Notes: generated by a model not told the origin, from the sequence alone. Counted from the stretch's first letter, positions 41,090-50,626 are shown. The stretch: DNA of 64,000 bases from Pseudomonas sp. NFR16 (GCF_900108875.1 NZ_FNYJ01000004.1:96681-160680); one strand, 5' to 3'. Numbers and translations: made by a program.

Positions 41090-42268
41090 ATGAACACAAC
41101 CGATGCTCGCACTGGTAGTTGGCTCAGCGTCATTGCGCTGGCCCTGGCGGCCTTCATTTTCAACACCACTGAGTTCGTGCCTGTGGGGCTGCTGAGCGCC
41201 ATCGGGCACAGCTTCGACATGACCACGGCGCAGGTCGGTCTGATGCTGACGGTGTATGCGTGGATCGTGTCGCTGACGTCGCTGCCGATGATGCTGATGA
41301 CGCGCAATATCGAGCGGCGCAAGTTGCTGACGTTCGTGTTCCTGCTGTTCATTGCCAGCCATGTGATGTCCAGCATGGCGTCGAGTTTCGGGATGCTGCT
41401 GGTCAGCCGGGTCGGTATCGCGCTGGCGCATGCCGTGTTCTGGTCGATCACGGCGTCACTGGCAGTGCGTGTCGCGCCGGCGGGCAAACAGGTTCAGGCG
41501 CTTGGATTGCTGGCGACCGGCACGTCGCTGGCGATGGTGTTGGGCATTCCGCTGGGGCGCGTATTGGGCGAGGCATTGGGCTGGCGCACGACGTTTCTGG
41601 CGATTGCGGTGGCCTCCGGCTTGACCGTGCTGGTGCTAATCAAGTCGCTGCCGCTGCTGCCCAGCCAGAACTCGGGTTCGCTGCGCAGTCTGCCGATTCT
41701 GTTCAAGCGTCCGGCTTTGGTGTCGCTGTATGTCCTGACGGCGCTGGTGATCACCGCGCAGTTTACCGCTTACAGCTACATCGAACCGTTTGCGCAGGTC
41801 GTCGCGAAGATGAGCGGCGAGATGACCACCATCGTGCTGCTGCTGTTCGGCGGCGCCGGGATTCTGGGCTCGATCGTGTTCAGCCGTTACAACAACCGTT
41901 ATCCGCGCGGGCTGCTGATTACCGCCGTCGGCGCGCTGGCGCTGTGTCTGATTCTGTTGCTGCCGCTGTCCGGAAAGGCATCCTGGATCGCCACGCTGAG
42001 CATTGTCTGGGGCATGGCGATCATGTGCTTTGGCCTGGTGATGCAGGCCAAGGTGTTGGCGATGGCGCCGGATGCGACGGACGTTGCGATGTCGCTGCAC
42101 TCGGGCATCTACAACATCGGCATCGGCGGCGGTGCGTTGCTGGGCAGCATGGTCATCAGCCAGTTGGGCATCGCCAACGTCGGACTGGTGGGCGGACTGG
42201 TCGCCATCAGCGGCCTTTTGCTGGCGTGCCTGGCGACTTATCGCTACGGCGAAACCATCCGCGCCTAA
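41090..42268 (+). CDS. sotB: Sugar efflux transporter, MFS family
   Basis: A 392-residue transporter with 12 predicted helices. Near-identical blocks to E. coli SotB are [56 protein letters not shown] and [15 protein letters not shown]. It exports sugars such as arabinose and IPTG-like compounds in E. coli. ATG codons at 41078 and 41090 are both possible; a GAGG at 41071 fits neither spacing well. It is a single gene with no partner nearby. Confidence 0.9.
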   Translation: MNTTDARTGSWLSVIALALAAFIFNTTEFVPVGLLSAIGHSFDMTTAQVGLMLTVYAWIVSLTSLPMMLMTRNIERRKLLTFVFLLFIASHVMSSMASSFGMLLVSRVGIALAHAVFWSITASLAVRVAPAGKQVQALGLLATGTSLAMVLGIPLGRVLGEALGWRTTFLAIAVASGLTVLVLIKSLPLLPSQNSGSLRSLPILFKRPALVSLYVLTALVITAQFTAYSYIEPFAQVVAKMSGEMTTIVLLLFGGAGILGSIVFSRYNNRYPRGLLITAVGALALCLILLLPLSGKASWIATLSIVWGMAIMCFGLVMQAKVLAMAPDATDVAMSLHSGIYNIGIGGGALLGSMVISQLGIANVGLVGGLVAISGLLLACLATYRYGETIRA

Positions 42269-42436
42269 CCTCCAACGCGCTATCGGCATGGCGCCGCGTC
42301 AGGCGCCATGCCCGCATTTATCACGGTCTGGCGTGCTGCCAGACGGCCCGAATGAAACGTTCCGCGGCTAATCATCATTCCTGTCGATATCCAACATTCC
42401 TGCTTTTGCCTTCCGCTCAAAATTCAGGAGCGTAAT

Positions 42437-42586
42437 ATGGCCTTACACCCAAACACGAACCGAGGGCAGGAAAATGATCGTACATATCCTTACTTGCTTG
42501 ACGCTGACAGCTTTCACCAGCTACGTCGTCGCCCTCAAACTTTTCGATCTGGAGTCGGTACCTGCTACCGCAGACGAAAACGATAG
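42437..42586 (+). CDS. Possible 49-residue protein with strong ribosome-binding site
   Basis: An ATG at 42437 with AGGAG six bases upstream opens a short frame (MALHPNTNRGQENDRTYPYL) ending in a basic RRRKR. It overlaps the next small gene almost fully in another frame. The signal is the best in this stretch, so it may be real or a translated leader; sequence alone does not decide. Confidence 0.35.
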   Translation: MALHPNTNRGQENDRTYPYLLDADSFHQLRRRPQTFRSGVGTCYRRRKR

Positions 42587-42611
42587 TCGTGTTATGGCAC
42601 GGGCCAACTAA
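42474..42611 (+). CDS. Small single-helix membrane protein
   Basis: A 45-residue protein starting after GGGCAGGAAA. Residues 2-22 (IVHILTCLTLTAFTSYVVALK) are one membrane helix or an uncleaved signal, followed by a short acidic tail. It lies 68 bases before another small gene. Family unknown; the helix supports it over the overlapping frame. Confidence 0.5.
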   Translation: MIVHILTCLTLTAFTSYVVALKLFDLESVPATADENDSRVMARAN

Positions 42612-42679
42612 GGCCAAGTAGCTGACACTTATCAGCACCTTTCAATGTTCAACTTTCTGTTTGATGCGGAGTAATCGAC

Positions 42680-42961
42680 ATGACCCGAGACGTCACTTTG
42701 CACGTTAGTTTTCCCAAATTTGGTAATAACTATTACTCACAACATGTCATCACCCGCAAAGCTCGCCACAGCCTGATTGAAGACACGCGTTTCGACGCCT
42801 TCATGATGCCGTCGGCGGGTAACCACTTCAGTAACGAGGTGGTGGGCTTCAACGATCAGTTCCGCTTTTTGACTGATGTGTTGGCCATGCATCTGCTGGA
42901 AGTTGAAGAAGCGCGACCTGCTCAGCGAGCTCGTCAAATGAGTCAGTCGCGCAGCCTGTAA
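42680..42961 (+). CDS. Hypothetical protein
   Basis: A 93-residue protein with GGAG 12 bases before the ATG. It begins MTRDVTLHVSFPKFGNNYYS and has a helical end (LAMHLLEVEEARPAQRARQM). No domain recognised. It is followed by a large hairpin and then the HPP gene. Confidence 0.6.
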   Translation: MTRDVTLHVSFPKFGNNYYSQHVITRKARHSLIEDTRFDAFMMPSAGNHFSNEVVGFNDQFRFLTDVLAMHLLEVEEARPAQRARQMSQSRSL

Positions 42962-42963
42962 TC

Positions 42964-43021
42964 ACAGGCCATTAACGCAGCGCGAGCCAGTGCTCGATCC
43001 CCCGCTGCGTTGATGGCCTGT
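42964..43021. repeat. Compound hairpin with 19-base arms
   Basis: Arm 42964-42982 (ACAGGCCATTAACGCAGCG) pairs with 43003-43021 except for one T/C position that still allows G-T wobble. The loop itself contains CGAGC-CAGT-GCTCG, a nested hairpin. It lies three bases after the stop of the preceding gene. No T run follows, so a plain terminator is not certain. The rest of 43022-43307 holds nothing clear. Confidence 0.7.
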
Positions 43022-43307
43022 TGCTCTTCCCTGCTCAATCGAGCGCTCTCAGTTCACGGCGGTTGATCTTCTGGACAAGCCTCAGCGACTCCCCGGCATT
43101 TAACTCAAAAATTTTGCACTGAATCTGCAAAATTTCGAATTTGCCTGCCTGCGTATTTCTCACCACAATTGGCGAGCTTTGCCACGATGGGAAGCTGCCG
43201 CATCAGCCTTCCCGTTCGTAATGCCTTTGAAATATCTGGCACTCGCCCCTTGTGCAGGAGCTTGTCGACATGGACGGGCTCCGTTTTTCACCCTTGGAAA
43301 GTCTCGT

Positions 43308-44150
43308 TTGAAAACGCTTCTGCGCAGCTTCATCCCCCACTCGCTCAACACTCACCCGGCGGAATGGTCGCGCGCGGCGATTGGCGCGTGTCTGGGCATT
43401 TTCATCAGTGCGCTGGTCTGCCAACAGGTGTTTGGCGTTGATGTGGCGCTGCATTTACTCGGCCCCGTCGGTGCATCGGCGGTGCTGCTGTTTGCAGTGT
43501 CGACCGGCGCGCTCGCCCAGCCGTGGTCGGTTCTTGGCAGTTATCTGATTTCGGCGCTGGCTGCACTGGCGTGCATTCATCTGTTCGGCAATACGATTAC
43601 CGCGGCGAGTATCGCGGTGTGTTTGGCTATTTTGCTGACGTGCGTGTGCCGCTGCCTGCATCCGCCAGGCGCGGCCATCGCCATTTGCATCGTCACCTCG
43701 AAACATGAGCTGTCCGCGATGGGCATGCACGTATTGGCGCCGGTCATGCTCAACGCGGGCTGCCTGTTGTTGACCGCGCTGGTCTACAACAACCTGACGC
43801 GGGTGCGGTATCCCAAAGCGCAGGCCAAAGCGGCGACGATTGCTGGCCCACAGGCGGTCGAAGGTTTCATCGCGGCGGATCTGGACAAAGCGCTGGATGA
43901 AATCGGAGCGTTCGTCGACGTTTCCCGTGACGATCTTCAGGCCATTCTGCATAAGACCGAGGCCAACGCGCTGCGGCGCAACCGGGATGATATCGACACG
44001 GCACAGGTGATTTCACGTAGCGAGCACAGCCTGTCCCTCGATCATTCAATGGCAGACGCCATGAAGCTGCTTGCCGCGCAAGGAAGCAAACACCTGCCGG
44101 TGCTGGACGCTGATCGCAAGGTCATCGGCATCATCAGTCTGGTGAACTGA
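43308..44150 (+). CDS. HPP-family membrane protein with a truncated CBS region
   Basis: A 280-residue protein from a TTG with GGAAAG upstream; earlier in-frame starts give a leader unlike the family. Residues 10-165 hold four to five membrane helices of the HPP family (AEWSRAAIGACLGIF, LGPVGASAVLLFA, LHPPGAAIAI). Residues 175-280 are the linker and one CBS motif (MKLLAAQGSKHLPVLDADRK). It ends right after VIGIISLVN, earlier than the CBS-bearing homologues I know, so it may be cut short. HPP proteins are linked to nitrite transport in chloroplasts; the bacterial role is unclear. Confidence 0.8.
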   Translation: MKTLLRSFIPHSLNTHPAEWSRAAIGACLGIFISALVCQQVFGVDVALHLLGPVGASAVLLFAVSTGALAQPWSVLGSYLISALAALACIHLFGNTITAASIAVCLAILLTCVCRCLHPPGAAIAICIVTSKHELSAMGMHVLAPVMLNAGCLLLTALVYNNLTRVRYPKAQAKAATIAGPQAVEGFIAADLDKALDEIGAFVDVSRDDLQAILHKTEANALRRNRDDIDTAQVISRSEHSLSLDHSMADAMKLLAAQGSKHLPVLDADRKVIGIISLVN

Positions 44151-44165
44151 CGCAGGTGCTTCGTC

Positions 44166-45029
44166 TCAGATCAGCGGATCCCAGCGCTGCGACCAGTCTT
44201 CGCTTTCCCGGGCGATCGTGCGCAACAGCTCGAACGCCCGAGGCAGTGTCGGCGAGGGATTGTCCCGCGCGTAAACCAGATACGTCGGATAGCTGAATTC
44301 CGGCGCCATTGGCACTCGTTCGATGATTCCGCGATCAAGGTAGGACTGCACCACCCGCGTGCGAAAGTAACCGGAGCCGCCGTTGTCGAGAATGTATTGC
44401 AGCGCCAGCGGGCCGAGGTTGAAGGCGACAGCCGCCTTGGATTTTTCTGGCATCGCGGCGTCGTGTTGCTGACGAAAGGCCGGGCCCCAATCGATGTAAA
44501 CGTACGGCTCGGGCTTGTCGACCACGCGGATCAGGATCAGCTTTTCCTCCAGCAACTCCTCCACCTGCAGGCCCGGCCAGTAGGCGGGCTGGTAGACCAG
44601 CGCGGCGTCCAGCACGCCCCGCTCGACATCCTTCATCAGCGCCTCGCCCTCTCGGACTTCGGAATGCAGCGCGTAGTCCGGAATCGACGCTCTGATCTCC
44701 CTCACCCAGCTCAACATCAACGGGTTGCACAGGCTCATTTCCGCGCCAATGCGCAGCACGTGCCGATAGCCGTCGGGCAACGGCAAGTCTCGTCGCGCAG
44801 CGTCCCAGGTCTGCACCAGCTGATTGGCAAAAACCACGAACGCTTCGCCGTCCGAGGTCAGGCGGGCGCCCGTGCGATTGCGAATGAACAACTTGCAGTT
44901 CAGATGGCCTTCGAGCTTTTGCACCCGCGCGGTGATGGCGGTCTGGGTGACGTGGAGCTTTTCGGCGGCCGCCATGAGGCTGCCCAGGCGAACGATTTCG
45001 AGGAAAGTACGGGCGAGATCGATGTCCAT
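44166..45029 (-). CDS. LysR-family transcriptional regulator
   Basis: A 287-residue regulator beginning MDIDLARTFLEIVRLGSLMA, with the LysR helix-turn-helix (AAAEKLHVTQTAITARVQKL) in residues 15-40 and a periplasmic-binding-type effector domain to the end. The ATG at 45029 gives the standard length; the frame upstream is open for 54 codons of unlike sequence. It is convergent with the HPP gene and divergent from the small periplasmic protein, which it may regulate. Confidence 0.9.
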   Translation of the reverse strand: MDIDLARTFLEIVRLGSLMAAAEKLHVTQTAITARVQKLEGHLNCKLFIRNRTGARLTSDGEAFVVFANQLVQTWDAARRDLPLPDGYRHVLRIGAEMSLCNPLMLSWVREIRASIPDYALHSEVREGEALMKDVERGVLDAALVYQPAYWPGLQVEELLEEKLILIRVVDKPEPYVYIDWGPAFRQQHDAAMPEKSKAAVAFNLGPLALQYILDNGGSGYFRTRVVQSYLDRGIIERVPMAPEFSYPTYLVYARDNPSPTLPRAFELLRTIARESEDWSQRWDPLI

Positions 45030-45223
45030 CGGTGCGTTTCGGCTTCTGGCGGTGTGGGGGGCTGCGCCATGGTAACGCAGGCCCTGAACGGCGCGTGCGC
45101 AGAATGCCTGCGAGAGGAGCGGCAGGTGATCGGGATGAGATGGCAGAAATCCTAAATCTGCTGTCTGATGCAGCAAGTTCGTGCAGACCACGAACCCCTT
45201 ACCTACTTTCTGCGGAAAACAAC

Positions 45224-45496
45224 ATGAAACACGCCCTGCTCACCGGCCTGCTCCTGACTGCATTCGCCCTGCCCTTCGCGGCGTCTGCCAACGATGACAA
45301 CAGCCTGTGCCAGATTAACCTGAGCAAAATCCGGGACGCCAAAGTCGCCAATCCGAACCTGAGCGATGCCGTGAAAAGCGACGTCGACACCACCGTACAC
45401 CGCGCCGAATCCGCACTGGCCCGGCATAACGATGACGGCGCCAGGGAGTGCGTTTCGTTGACCCAACAGGCCCTGCAGAAGGTCCAGAGCCACTGA
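45224..45496 (+). CDS. Small periplasmic protein
   Basis: A 90-residue protein with a signal peptide (residues 1-21, cleaved near FAASA-ND) and a helical mature part with two cysteines (SLCQINLSKIRDAK, ARECVSLTQQALQKV) that can form a disulphide. It is divergent from the LysR gene. Family not recognised. The frame is open far upstream, but the signal peptide fixes the start. Confidence 0.75.
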   Translation: MKHALLTGLLLTAFALPFAASANDDNSLCQINLSKIRDAKVANPNLSDAVKSDVDTTVHRAESALARHNDDGARECVSLTQQALQKVQSH

Positions 45497-45612
45497 TTCA
45501 AACCAGCCACAAAGGCAGTAATCACACGCGGCTCCGGTAAGACGCCTGACCTGGAGAAGTGGGCCAACTGCCCATAAACCCACCTAAGATCAACGGCATA
45601 ACACCCGACGCC

Positions 45613-45676
45613 TTCCCGGCTAAAGCCGGTCCTACAGATGTTGCAAGGTTGTCGTAGGACCGGCTTTAGCCGGGAA
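45613..45676. repeat. REP pair, perfect 23-base inverted repeat
   Basis: Arms 45613-45635 and 45654-45676 are exact complements, built on TAGGACCGGCTTTAGCCGGG, a common Pseudomonas REP. The loop is 18 bases. It lies in the 355-base gap between the periplasmic protein and the decarboxylase. A second REP type follows at 45719-45809. Confidence 0.9.
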
Positions 45677-45718
45677 AAGGCCGGTCAGGCTGTGGAGTTG
45701 CAGCATCTGGAAATCAGC

Positions 45719-45809
45719 CATCGCGAGCAAGCTCACTCCTACAAGCAAACCTGCGGACGTCACCGGGCTCCGGCCAGACGCCTGGCCCGTGGGAGCGAGC
45801 TTGCTCGCC
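45719..45809. repeat. Second REP type, inverted pair
   Basis: GCGAGCAAGCTCACTCCTAC (45723-45742) and the inverse GTGGGAGCGAGCTTGCTCGC (45789-45808) are Pseudomonas REP units facing each other 46 bases apart. They lie downstream of the decarboxylase stop. Confidence 0.8.
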
Positions 45810-45851
45810 AAGGGTGAGTCTCAGTCACTGCCGAGGCTGAACTCAACCGAC

Positions 45852-48137
45852 CTATTTCAGTACCAGCAACCGATAAACCCCCGCCTCGTTTTCGATCCCG
45901 TGGGTATCGTGGGTGAACCCCGGAAACGACTTGTCGAAGCTTTCCAACGCGCGCAGATAGGCCAGCAGCGGGCCGTCGGCGGGACCTGCGTTCTCACCCG
46001 GCATGAGCAGCGGGATGCCCGGTGGATAAGGCACGATGCCCGTCGCCGCGATGCGCCCGGCAGCTTCCTCGAGCGTCACCTGCTCCACCTCGTTCTTGAC
46101 CAGCTTCTCGTACGCTTCCACCGGGCTGCATTCCGCTTTGGGCAGCGTGCCGAACGCTTTGGACATGGCAGCGGTCGTCCTGGTCTGCTTCATCGCTGCG
46201 AAGATTTCTTCAGACAAATCTTTCAGGCCCATGCCGGCGTATCGCAACTGGTTGGCGGTCAGCAGGTCGGGCAGGCAGAGCTCCAGCTCGAGGTTGCTGT
46301 CGTAGTCGCGTTTGAAGTCCAGCAGCGCGTTGACCAGCGTGCCCCACTTACCTTTGGTGATGCCGATGGAGAACAGAAAGAGAATGGTGAAATCAGTGGT
46401 CTTCTCAACCACGATGCCCTGATGGCCGAGGTAGGCGCTGAGCACGCATGCGGGAATCCCGAAGTCGAGCAGGTTGCCGTCGTCGCCCATGCCGGGGCTG
46501 AGGATCGACACCTTGATCGGGTCGAGCATGCAGTAGCCGTCTTCGATGTCGCCAAAGCCATGCCAGACTTCATTCGGATGCAGCACCCAGCAACTCGGAT
46601 CGGTTTTCAGCCGCACCGGATCGACCTCGTGAAACGCCAATGCATCGCCGTCGACCTGCACGGACGGCGGCTGCCAGCACGAGAAAAACCAGTCGTCATG
46701 CCCGAGCATCTCGGCGCGCATGCGCGAAATGACCTGGCGGAAGGCGACAGCCTCTTCGATCGACTCGTTGGTGAGAATCTGCCCGCTTGGGGCTTCCATC
46801 ATCGCTGAGCTGACGTCGCACGAGGCCATGATCGCGTAGTTGGGCGACGTCGAGGCGTGCATCATGTACGACTCGTTGAAGCGACCGTGCGGAATCGGAT
46901 TACGCCCGTTGCGCACATGAATCATCGACGCCTGGGACAACGCCGCAAGCAGTTTGTGGGTCGACTGCGTGGCGAACACGGTGGGCCGGGATTCATCGTG
47001 ATCGTCCGGGCTGCCGTGCATCGCAAAGCGGTCCTTGTACAGCGGATTGAAGCGCGCGTAGCCGTACCAGGCCTCGTCGAAATGCAGCCGATCGACGCTC
47101 TGCCCGAGCAGCTCCTCGACACGGGTGACGTTGTAGGTCAGGCCGTCATAGGTCGAGTTGGTGACGATCGCGTGCACCGGCGTCGGGTCGATGTGGTTCT
47201 TGACCAGCGGGTTGTTGGCAATCGCGGCCCTGACGCCCTCGGCGCTCAGCGTCTGCGGCAGGATTGGCCCGATGATGCCGAAGCGGTTGCGGGTCGGCAC
47301 CAGATACGTGGGAATGGCGCCTGACAGCGTCATCGCATGCTCGGCGGACTTGTGGCAATTGCGGTCACACAGGGCGATCTGGTCCCGCGTGACGCTGGCC
47401 ATGAGGATCACCCGGTTGGACATCGACGAGCCGTTGGTCACGTAGTACGTGCGATGCGCGCCGAATACCTTGGCCGCGTAGCGCTCGCCCTGGCCGATGG
47501 GGCCGCTGTGGTCGAGCAACGAACCCAGTTCGCCGACCGAAATCGACAGATCGGATCGCAGCAGGTTTTCACCGAAGAACTCATAAAACGCGCGCCCCGC
47601 CGTGCTCTTCAGAAACGCCGTACCGCCGGCATGGCCAGGCGTGTGCCAGGAATATTCGTAGCTGCGCGCGAACTTGAGCAGTGCGCCGAACATCGGTGGC
47701 AGGACCGCCTGACGATAGCGCTCGATGGCCGCCATGATTCGCCCGCTCAAGAATCGGCTGGTGTCTTCCGGCAACCAGATGAAGTCATCGGCGTGCTGCA
47801 TCACGATCAACGGCACGCTGGACGCGGTACTGCGGTCGCTGATCAGGAACACCGGTACGCGCGTGTTGCGCTCACGCAGCGCGGTGAGCAGGTCGATGCA
47901 TTCCTGATGGTCCTCGCTGTCGTCCATTTCCCAGCTGAGCAGCACACACTGAATGGCAGGATCGGAGCTGAGAATCGACTTGGCATCGCTCAGGCTTTCA
48001 GAGGTCAGCACGCTGATGGAGCGCTCCTCGACATCGCTGATCAGCTGGATCAGGGCCCGGCCGAACACGCTGCGTTTGTCCGGCTGTTTGCTGACCAGCA
48101 GCGCCAGCATGCCAAGCAGGTGTCTGTATTCCGTCAT
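45852..48137 (-). CDS. Orn/Lys/Arg decarboxylase, probably ornithine-linked
   Basis: A 761-residue PLP enzyme of the bacterial basic amino acid decarboxylase family: N-terminal wing domain (1-130), PLP core with SWHTPGHAGG, TNGSSMSNR, FDEAWYGYA (Asp354) and STHKLLAALSQAS (Lys395 binds PLP), then the C-terminal domain with YPPGIPLLMPGE. It resembles AdiA/LdcA in its core, but its operon partner is PotE-like, which points to ornithine to putrescine. Substrate stays open. Its start overlaps the potE stop by 4 bases. Confidence 0.88.
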   Translation of the reverse strand: MTEYRHLLGMLALLVSKQPDKRSVFGRALIQLISDVEERSISVLTSESLSDAKSILSSDPAIQCVLLSWEMDDSEDHQECIDLLTALRERNTRVPVFLISDRSTASSVPLIVMQHADDFIWLPEDTSRFLSGRIMAAIERYRQAVLPPMFGALLKFARSYEYSWHTPGHAGGTAFLKSTAGRAFYEFFGENLLRSDLSISVGELGSLLDHSGPIGQGERYAAKVFGAHRTYYVTNGSSMSNRVILMASVTRDQIALCDRNCHKSAEHAMTLSGAIPTYLVPTRNRFGIIGPILPQTLSAEGVRAAIANNPLVKNHIDPTPVHAIVTNSTYDGLTYNVTRVEELLGQSVDRLHFDEAWYGYARFNPLYKDRFAMHGSPDDHDESRPTVFATQSTHKLLAALSQASMIHVRNGRNPIPHGRFNESYMMHASTSPNYAIMASCDVSSAMMEAPSGQILTNESIEEAVAFRQVISRMRAEMLGHDDWFFSCWQPPSVQVDGDALAFHEVDPVRLKTDPSCWVLHPNEVWHGFGDIEDGYCMLDPIKVSILSPGMGDDGNLLDFGIPACVLSAYLGHQGIVVEKTTDFTILFLFSIGITKGKWGTLVNALLDFKRDYDSNLELELCLPDLLTANQLRYAGMGLKDLSEEIFAAMKQTRTTAAMSKAFGTLPKAECSPVEAYEKLVKNEVEQVTLEEAAGRIAATGIVPYPPGIPLLMPGENAGPADGPLLAYLRALESFDKSFPGFTHDTHGIENEAGVYRLLVLK

Positions 48138-49558
48138 GGTTGGGTCTCCAGGGTGGCGTGATTCATGGCGTTGGCCGGCAGGTCATTGACCGGGATGGGC
48201 TCGCCGACAATGTGCTGCGCTGCGACGGTCTGAGTCGGAACGCTGTTGTTCAAGGCTTCGAGGCGGATCAACCGCGTATTGACGAAGCCGAACAGCGTGT
48301 AGCCGACAATCGTCGCGACACCGCCGAGCATCAGCGCCTCAGCGCCCGAGCTGTAAAGCGCCAGATAGCTGTAGGCCGCAGCGATGCCCGCAACGATGTT
48401 GGTAACGAGTGCCTTGTTGGCCGGAACGTTCGAGACTTTTTGCAGCGTCATCAGCGTGGCCATCGACAGGATGTACGGCACCAGGTTGGTGACCACGGCC
48501 AGATTGACCAGCGTGTCGAATTGCTTGGCCAGATCGGGGCTGATCGTCAGCAGCGCCATGGCAGTCTGCATCGCCAGCAGGATCAACATGCTGATGATCG
48601 GCACGCCATGTTTGTTGGCTTTGGCGAAGATCGGCAGGAAGTAACCGGTGTCCGCAGAGCTTTTGAACACCTGCGCCACGGTGAACTGCCAGCCCAGCAA
48701 CGAGCCGATGCAGGCCAGCACCATCAGGCCCATGACGATGTTGCCGACCATCGGCGTGAACATCTTGGCGAACACCAGGCCGAACGGCGCTGTGGACGAG
48801 ACCAGTTCGGCGTTGTCGACAATGCCGGCGATCACGTTGGTGGAAACGATGTAGATCACCGCCGCGCCCAGCGTCCCGCCGAGCACCGCAATCGGTACGT
48901 TCTTCTCAGGGTTTTCAACTGCGTCGCCGTTGGCGCAAGCCGATTCCAGTCCCAGAAATGCCCACAGCGTGATCGCCACCGAGGCGCCGGCCGCTTCATA
49001 CCAGGGTTTATCGTGAGGATTCCAGCCTGCGGCATAGACGCTGCCGTCGAACCAGAACCAGCCGATGGTGGAAACCAGCACCACTGGGGCAATGACGCCC
49101 CAGACCGTCACCGCACCGATCTTGCCGGTAATGCTCGCGCCGCCGAAGTTGGCGAACGTGGTTATCCACAATAACGCGATGGTCGCGAGGCCGACCTGCA
49201 GCGAGTCAAGTTTGATGTCAAACAGCGTCTGGATATAACCCACGGCAGTAATACTGATCGCCACATTGGCAATCAATAACGACAGACCGTAGGTGTAGTT
49301 AGTGATGTAGTTGCCGGACTTGCCGAACGTATATTCAGCGTATCCGCCCATGCCGCCCGTCTTGCGACTGAGCATGCCGCATCGTGCAAACGCGTACGCC
49401 AGAGCGAGGGAGCCGGTTGCGGTAATGAGCCAGGAGAGGATTGAAATACCGCCCACTTCTGCAAGTTTGGTTGGCAGTAGAACAATGCCCGAGCCCAACA
49501 TGTTGACGGCGGTCAACATCGTCAGCTGTCCCACACTCATTTTCTTTGCGACTGACAT
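48134..49558 (-). CDS. potE: Putrescine-ornithine antiporter
   Basis: A 474-residue APC-family transporter with 12 helices. Long near-identical blocks to E. coli PotE include MLGSGIVLLPTKLAEVGGIS, GGMGGYAEYTFGKSGNY, TLWAFLGLESACAN and AVIYIVSTNVIAGIV. It exchanges external ornithine for internal putrescine and so serves the decarboxylase downstream. GAGG precedes the ATG. A weak TTGCTT/TATAGC promoter lies about 40 bases upstream. It has a longer C-terminal tail than PotE (about 35 residues). Confidence 0.92.
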   Translation of the reverse strand: MSVAKKMSVGQLTMLTAVNMLGSGIVLLPTKLAEVGGISILSWLITATGSLALAYAFARCGMLSRKTGGMGGYAEYTFGKSGNYITNYTYGLSLLIANVAISITAVGYIQTLFDIKLDSLQVGLATIALLWITTFANFGGASITGKIGAVTVWGVIAPVVLVSTIGWFWFDGSVYAAGWNPHDKPWYEAAGASVAITLWAFLGLESACANGDAVENPEKNVPIAVLGGTLGAAVIYIVSTNVIAGIVDNAELVSSTAPFGLVFAKMFTPMVGNIVMGLMVLACIGSLLGWQFTVAQVFKSSADTGYFLPIFAKANKHGVPIISMLILLAMQTAMALLTISPDLAKQFDTLVNLAVVTNLVPYILSMATLMTLQKVSNVPANKALVTNIVAGIAAAYSYLALYSSGAEALMLGGVATIVGYTLFGFVNTRLIRLEALNNSVPTQTVAAQHIVGEPIPVNDLPANAMNHATLETQP

Positions 49559-49728
49559 TCCATTGCCTCATTAGATGACGTGAGAGGCTTTTAGCTATAG
49601 CAAAGGATTCTTATTAAGCAAGAAATGAAAGTGGGCCGAACAACTAGCGAAATGCCATCTCTGGCAACAAAAAGGAAGAGGACTCACTCGTTTGAGGGCA
49701 TCCGTATGACAACTAAAAACGTTGAGTG

Positions 49729-49757
49729 GGCAGTGGCGGGTCAGAATTGCCACTGCC
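49729..49757 (-). terminator. Hairpin after surE
   Basis: GGCAGTGGC and GCCACTGCC (nine-base arms, 11-base loop) lie 28 bases after the surE stop. On the minus strand a T-run comes only 9 bases later, so termination may be inefficient. Confidence 0.5.
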
Positions 49758-49784
49758 AATGGACGTTTTCAGCCTCAGGCGCCA

Positions 49785-50558
49785 TCAGTTGGATAGGCCA
49801 CTTTTCAGCCGCTCCATGACCTCGAGGTCCGTTCGCTCAAATCGCAACGGTGTGACAGAAATCCCACCTTGGGTCACGACGAAGGTCTCGCTGTCGTCGA
49901 AATCCGGGCGTTCATGACGATCAATGTTCAGCCAGTAATAACCCTGTTCGCGCATGTCGGTGCGTTGAGTGATGTTCAAGCCGTCCATGCGCCCGATGCC
50001 CTGCCGGGTGATCTGCAGCGGCCTGGCGTGTTCGGGGGCGACATCCGGAAAGTTGATGTTCAGACAAACGTCAGCGGCCCACTCCATGCCGATCACACGA
50101 CGAATGACGTCAGGCGCGAGCGCTCTGGCTGTTTCCCATTTCACCGCATCGCGGCGGGTGAAGAATTGGCTCAGGGCAATTGACGGTACGCCCATCAACA
50201 GCCCCGCCATCGCGGCGCCGACGGTGCCGGAAAACATGGTTTCCACGCCCAGATTCGCGCCTTTGTTGATGCCGGAAAGCAACAGTTGTGGCCGCTCTTC
50301 CATCAACTGACCAAGGGCAATGGCGACACAATCGGCTGGCGTTCCGGACACCGAGAAACGCCGCTCGCCGCGTGCCTTGACCCGCAAGGGGTGATGGATG
50401 CTAAGCGCGTGGGAAATCCCGCTCTGATCCTGCTCGGGTGCGACAACCCAGACTTCTTCCGCCAGCTCGCGGGCAACGGCTTCCAGCACTTCCAGCCCCG
50501 GCGCGTCGATGCCGTCGTCGTTGGTGATCAGGATGCGCTCGATTCGCGGGTTCGACAT
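49785..50558 (-). CDS. surE: 5-prime/3-prime-nucleotidase SurE (paralogue)
   Basis: A 257-residue phosphatase from the ATG at 50558 with AAGGAG upstream. SurE motifs are all present: ILITNDDGIDAPGL (metal Asp pair), SGTPADCVA, SGINKGANLG and YSGTVGAAMAG-like FSGTVGAAMAG. It removes phosphate from nucleotides under stress. The standard Pseudomonas surE sits with pcm-nlpD-rpoS; here it follows ampE on the same strand, so this is probably a second copy. Confidence 0.9.
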   Translation of the reverse strand: MSNPRIERILITNDDGIDAPGLEVLEAVARELAEEVWVVAPEQDQSGISHALSIHHPLRVKARGERRFSVSGTPADCVAIALGQLMEERPQLLLSGINKGANLGVETMFSGTVGAAMAGLLMGVPSIALSQFFTRRDAVKWETARALAPDVIRRVIGMEWAADVCLNINFPDVAPEHARPLQITRQGIGRMDGLNITQRTDMREQGYYWLNIDRHERPDFDDSETFVVTQGGISVTPLRFERTDLEVMERLKSGLSN

Positions 50559-50626
50559 GCAGTACTCCTTCGCAAGAGGTTGATCATCGATGTTCAAGCA
50601 GTTGCAGCCACGATGGCTGCCGGATC

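Noticed and set aside
41260-42435. 391-codon open frame on the plus strand
   Set aside because: Shifted frame within sotB; arginine/alanine/aspartate-biased and without helices, while sotB is clearly coding.
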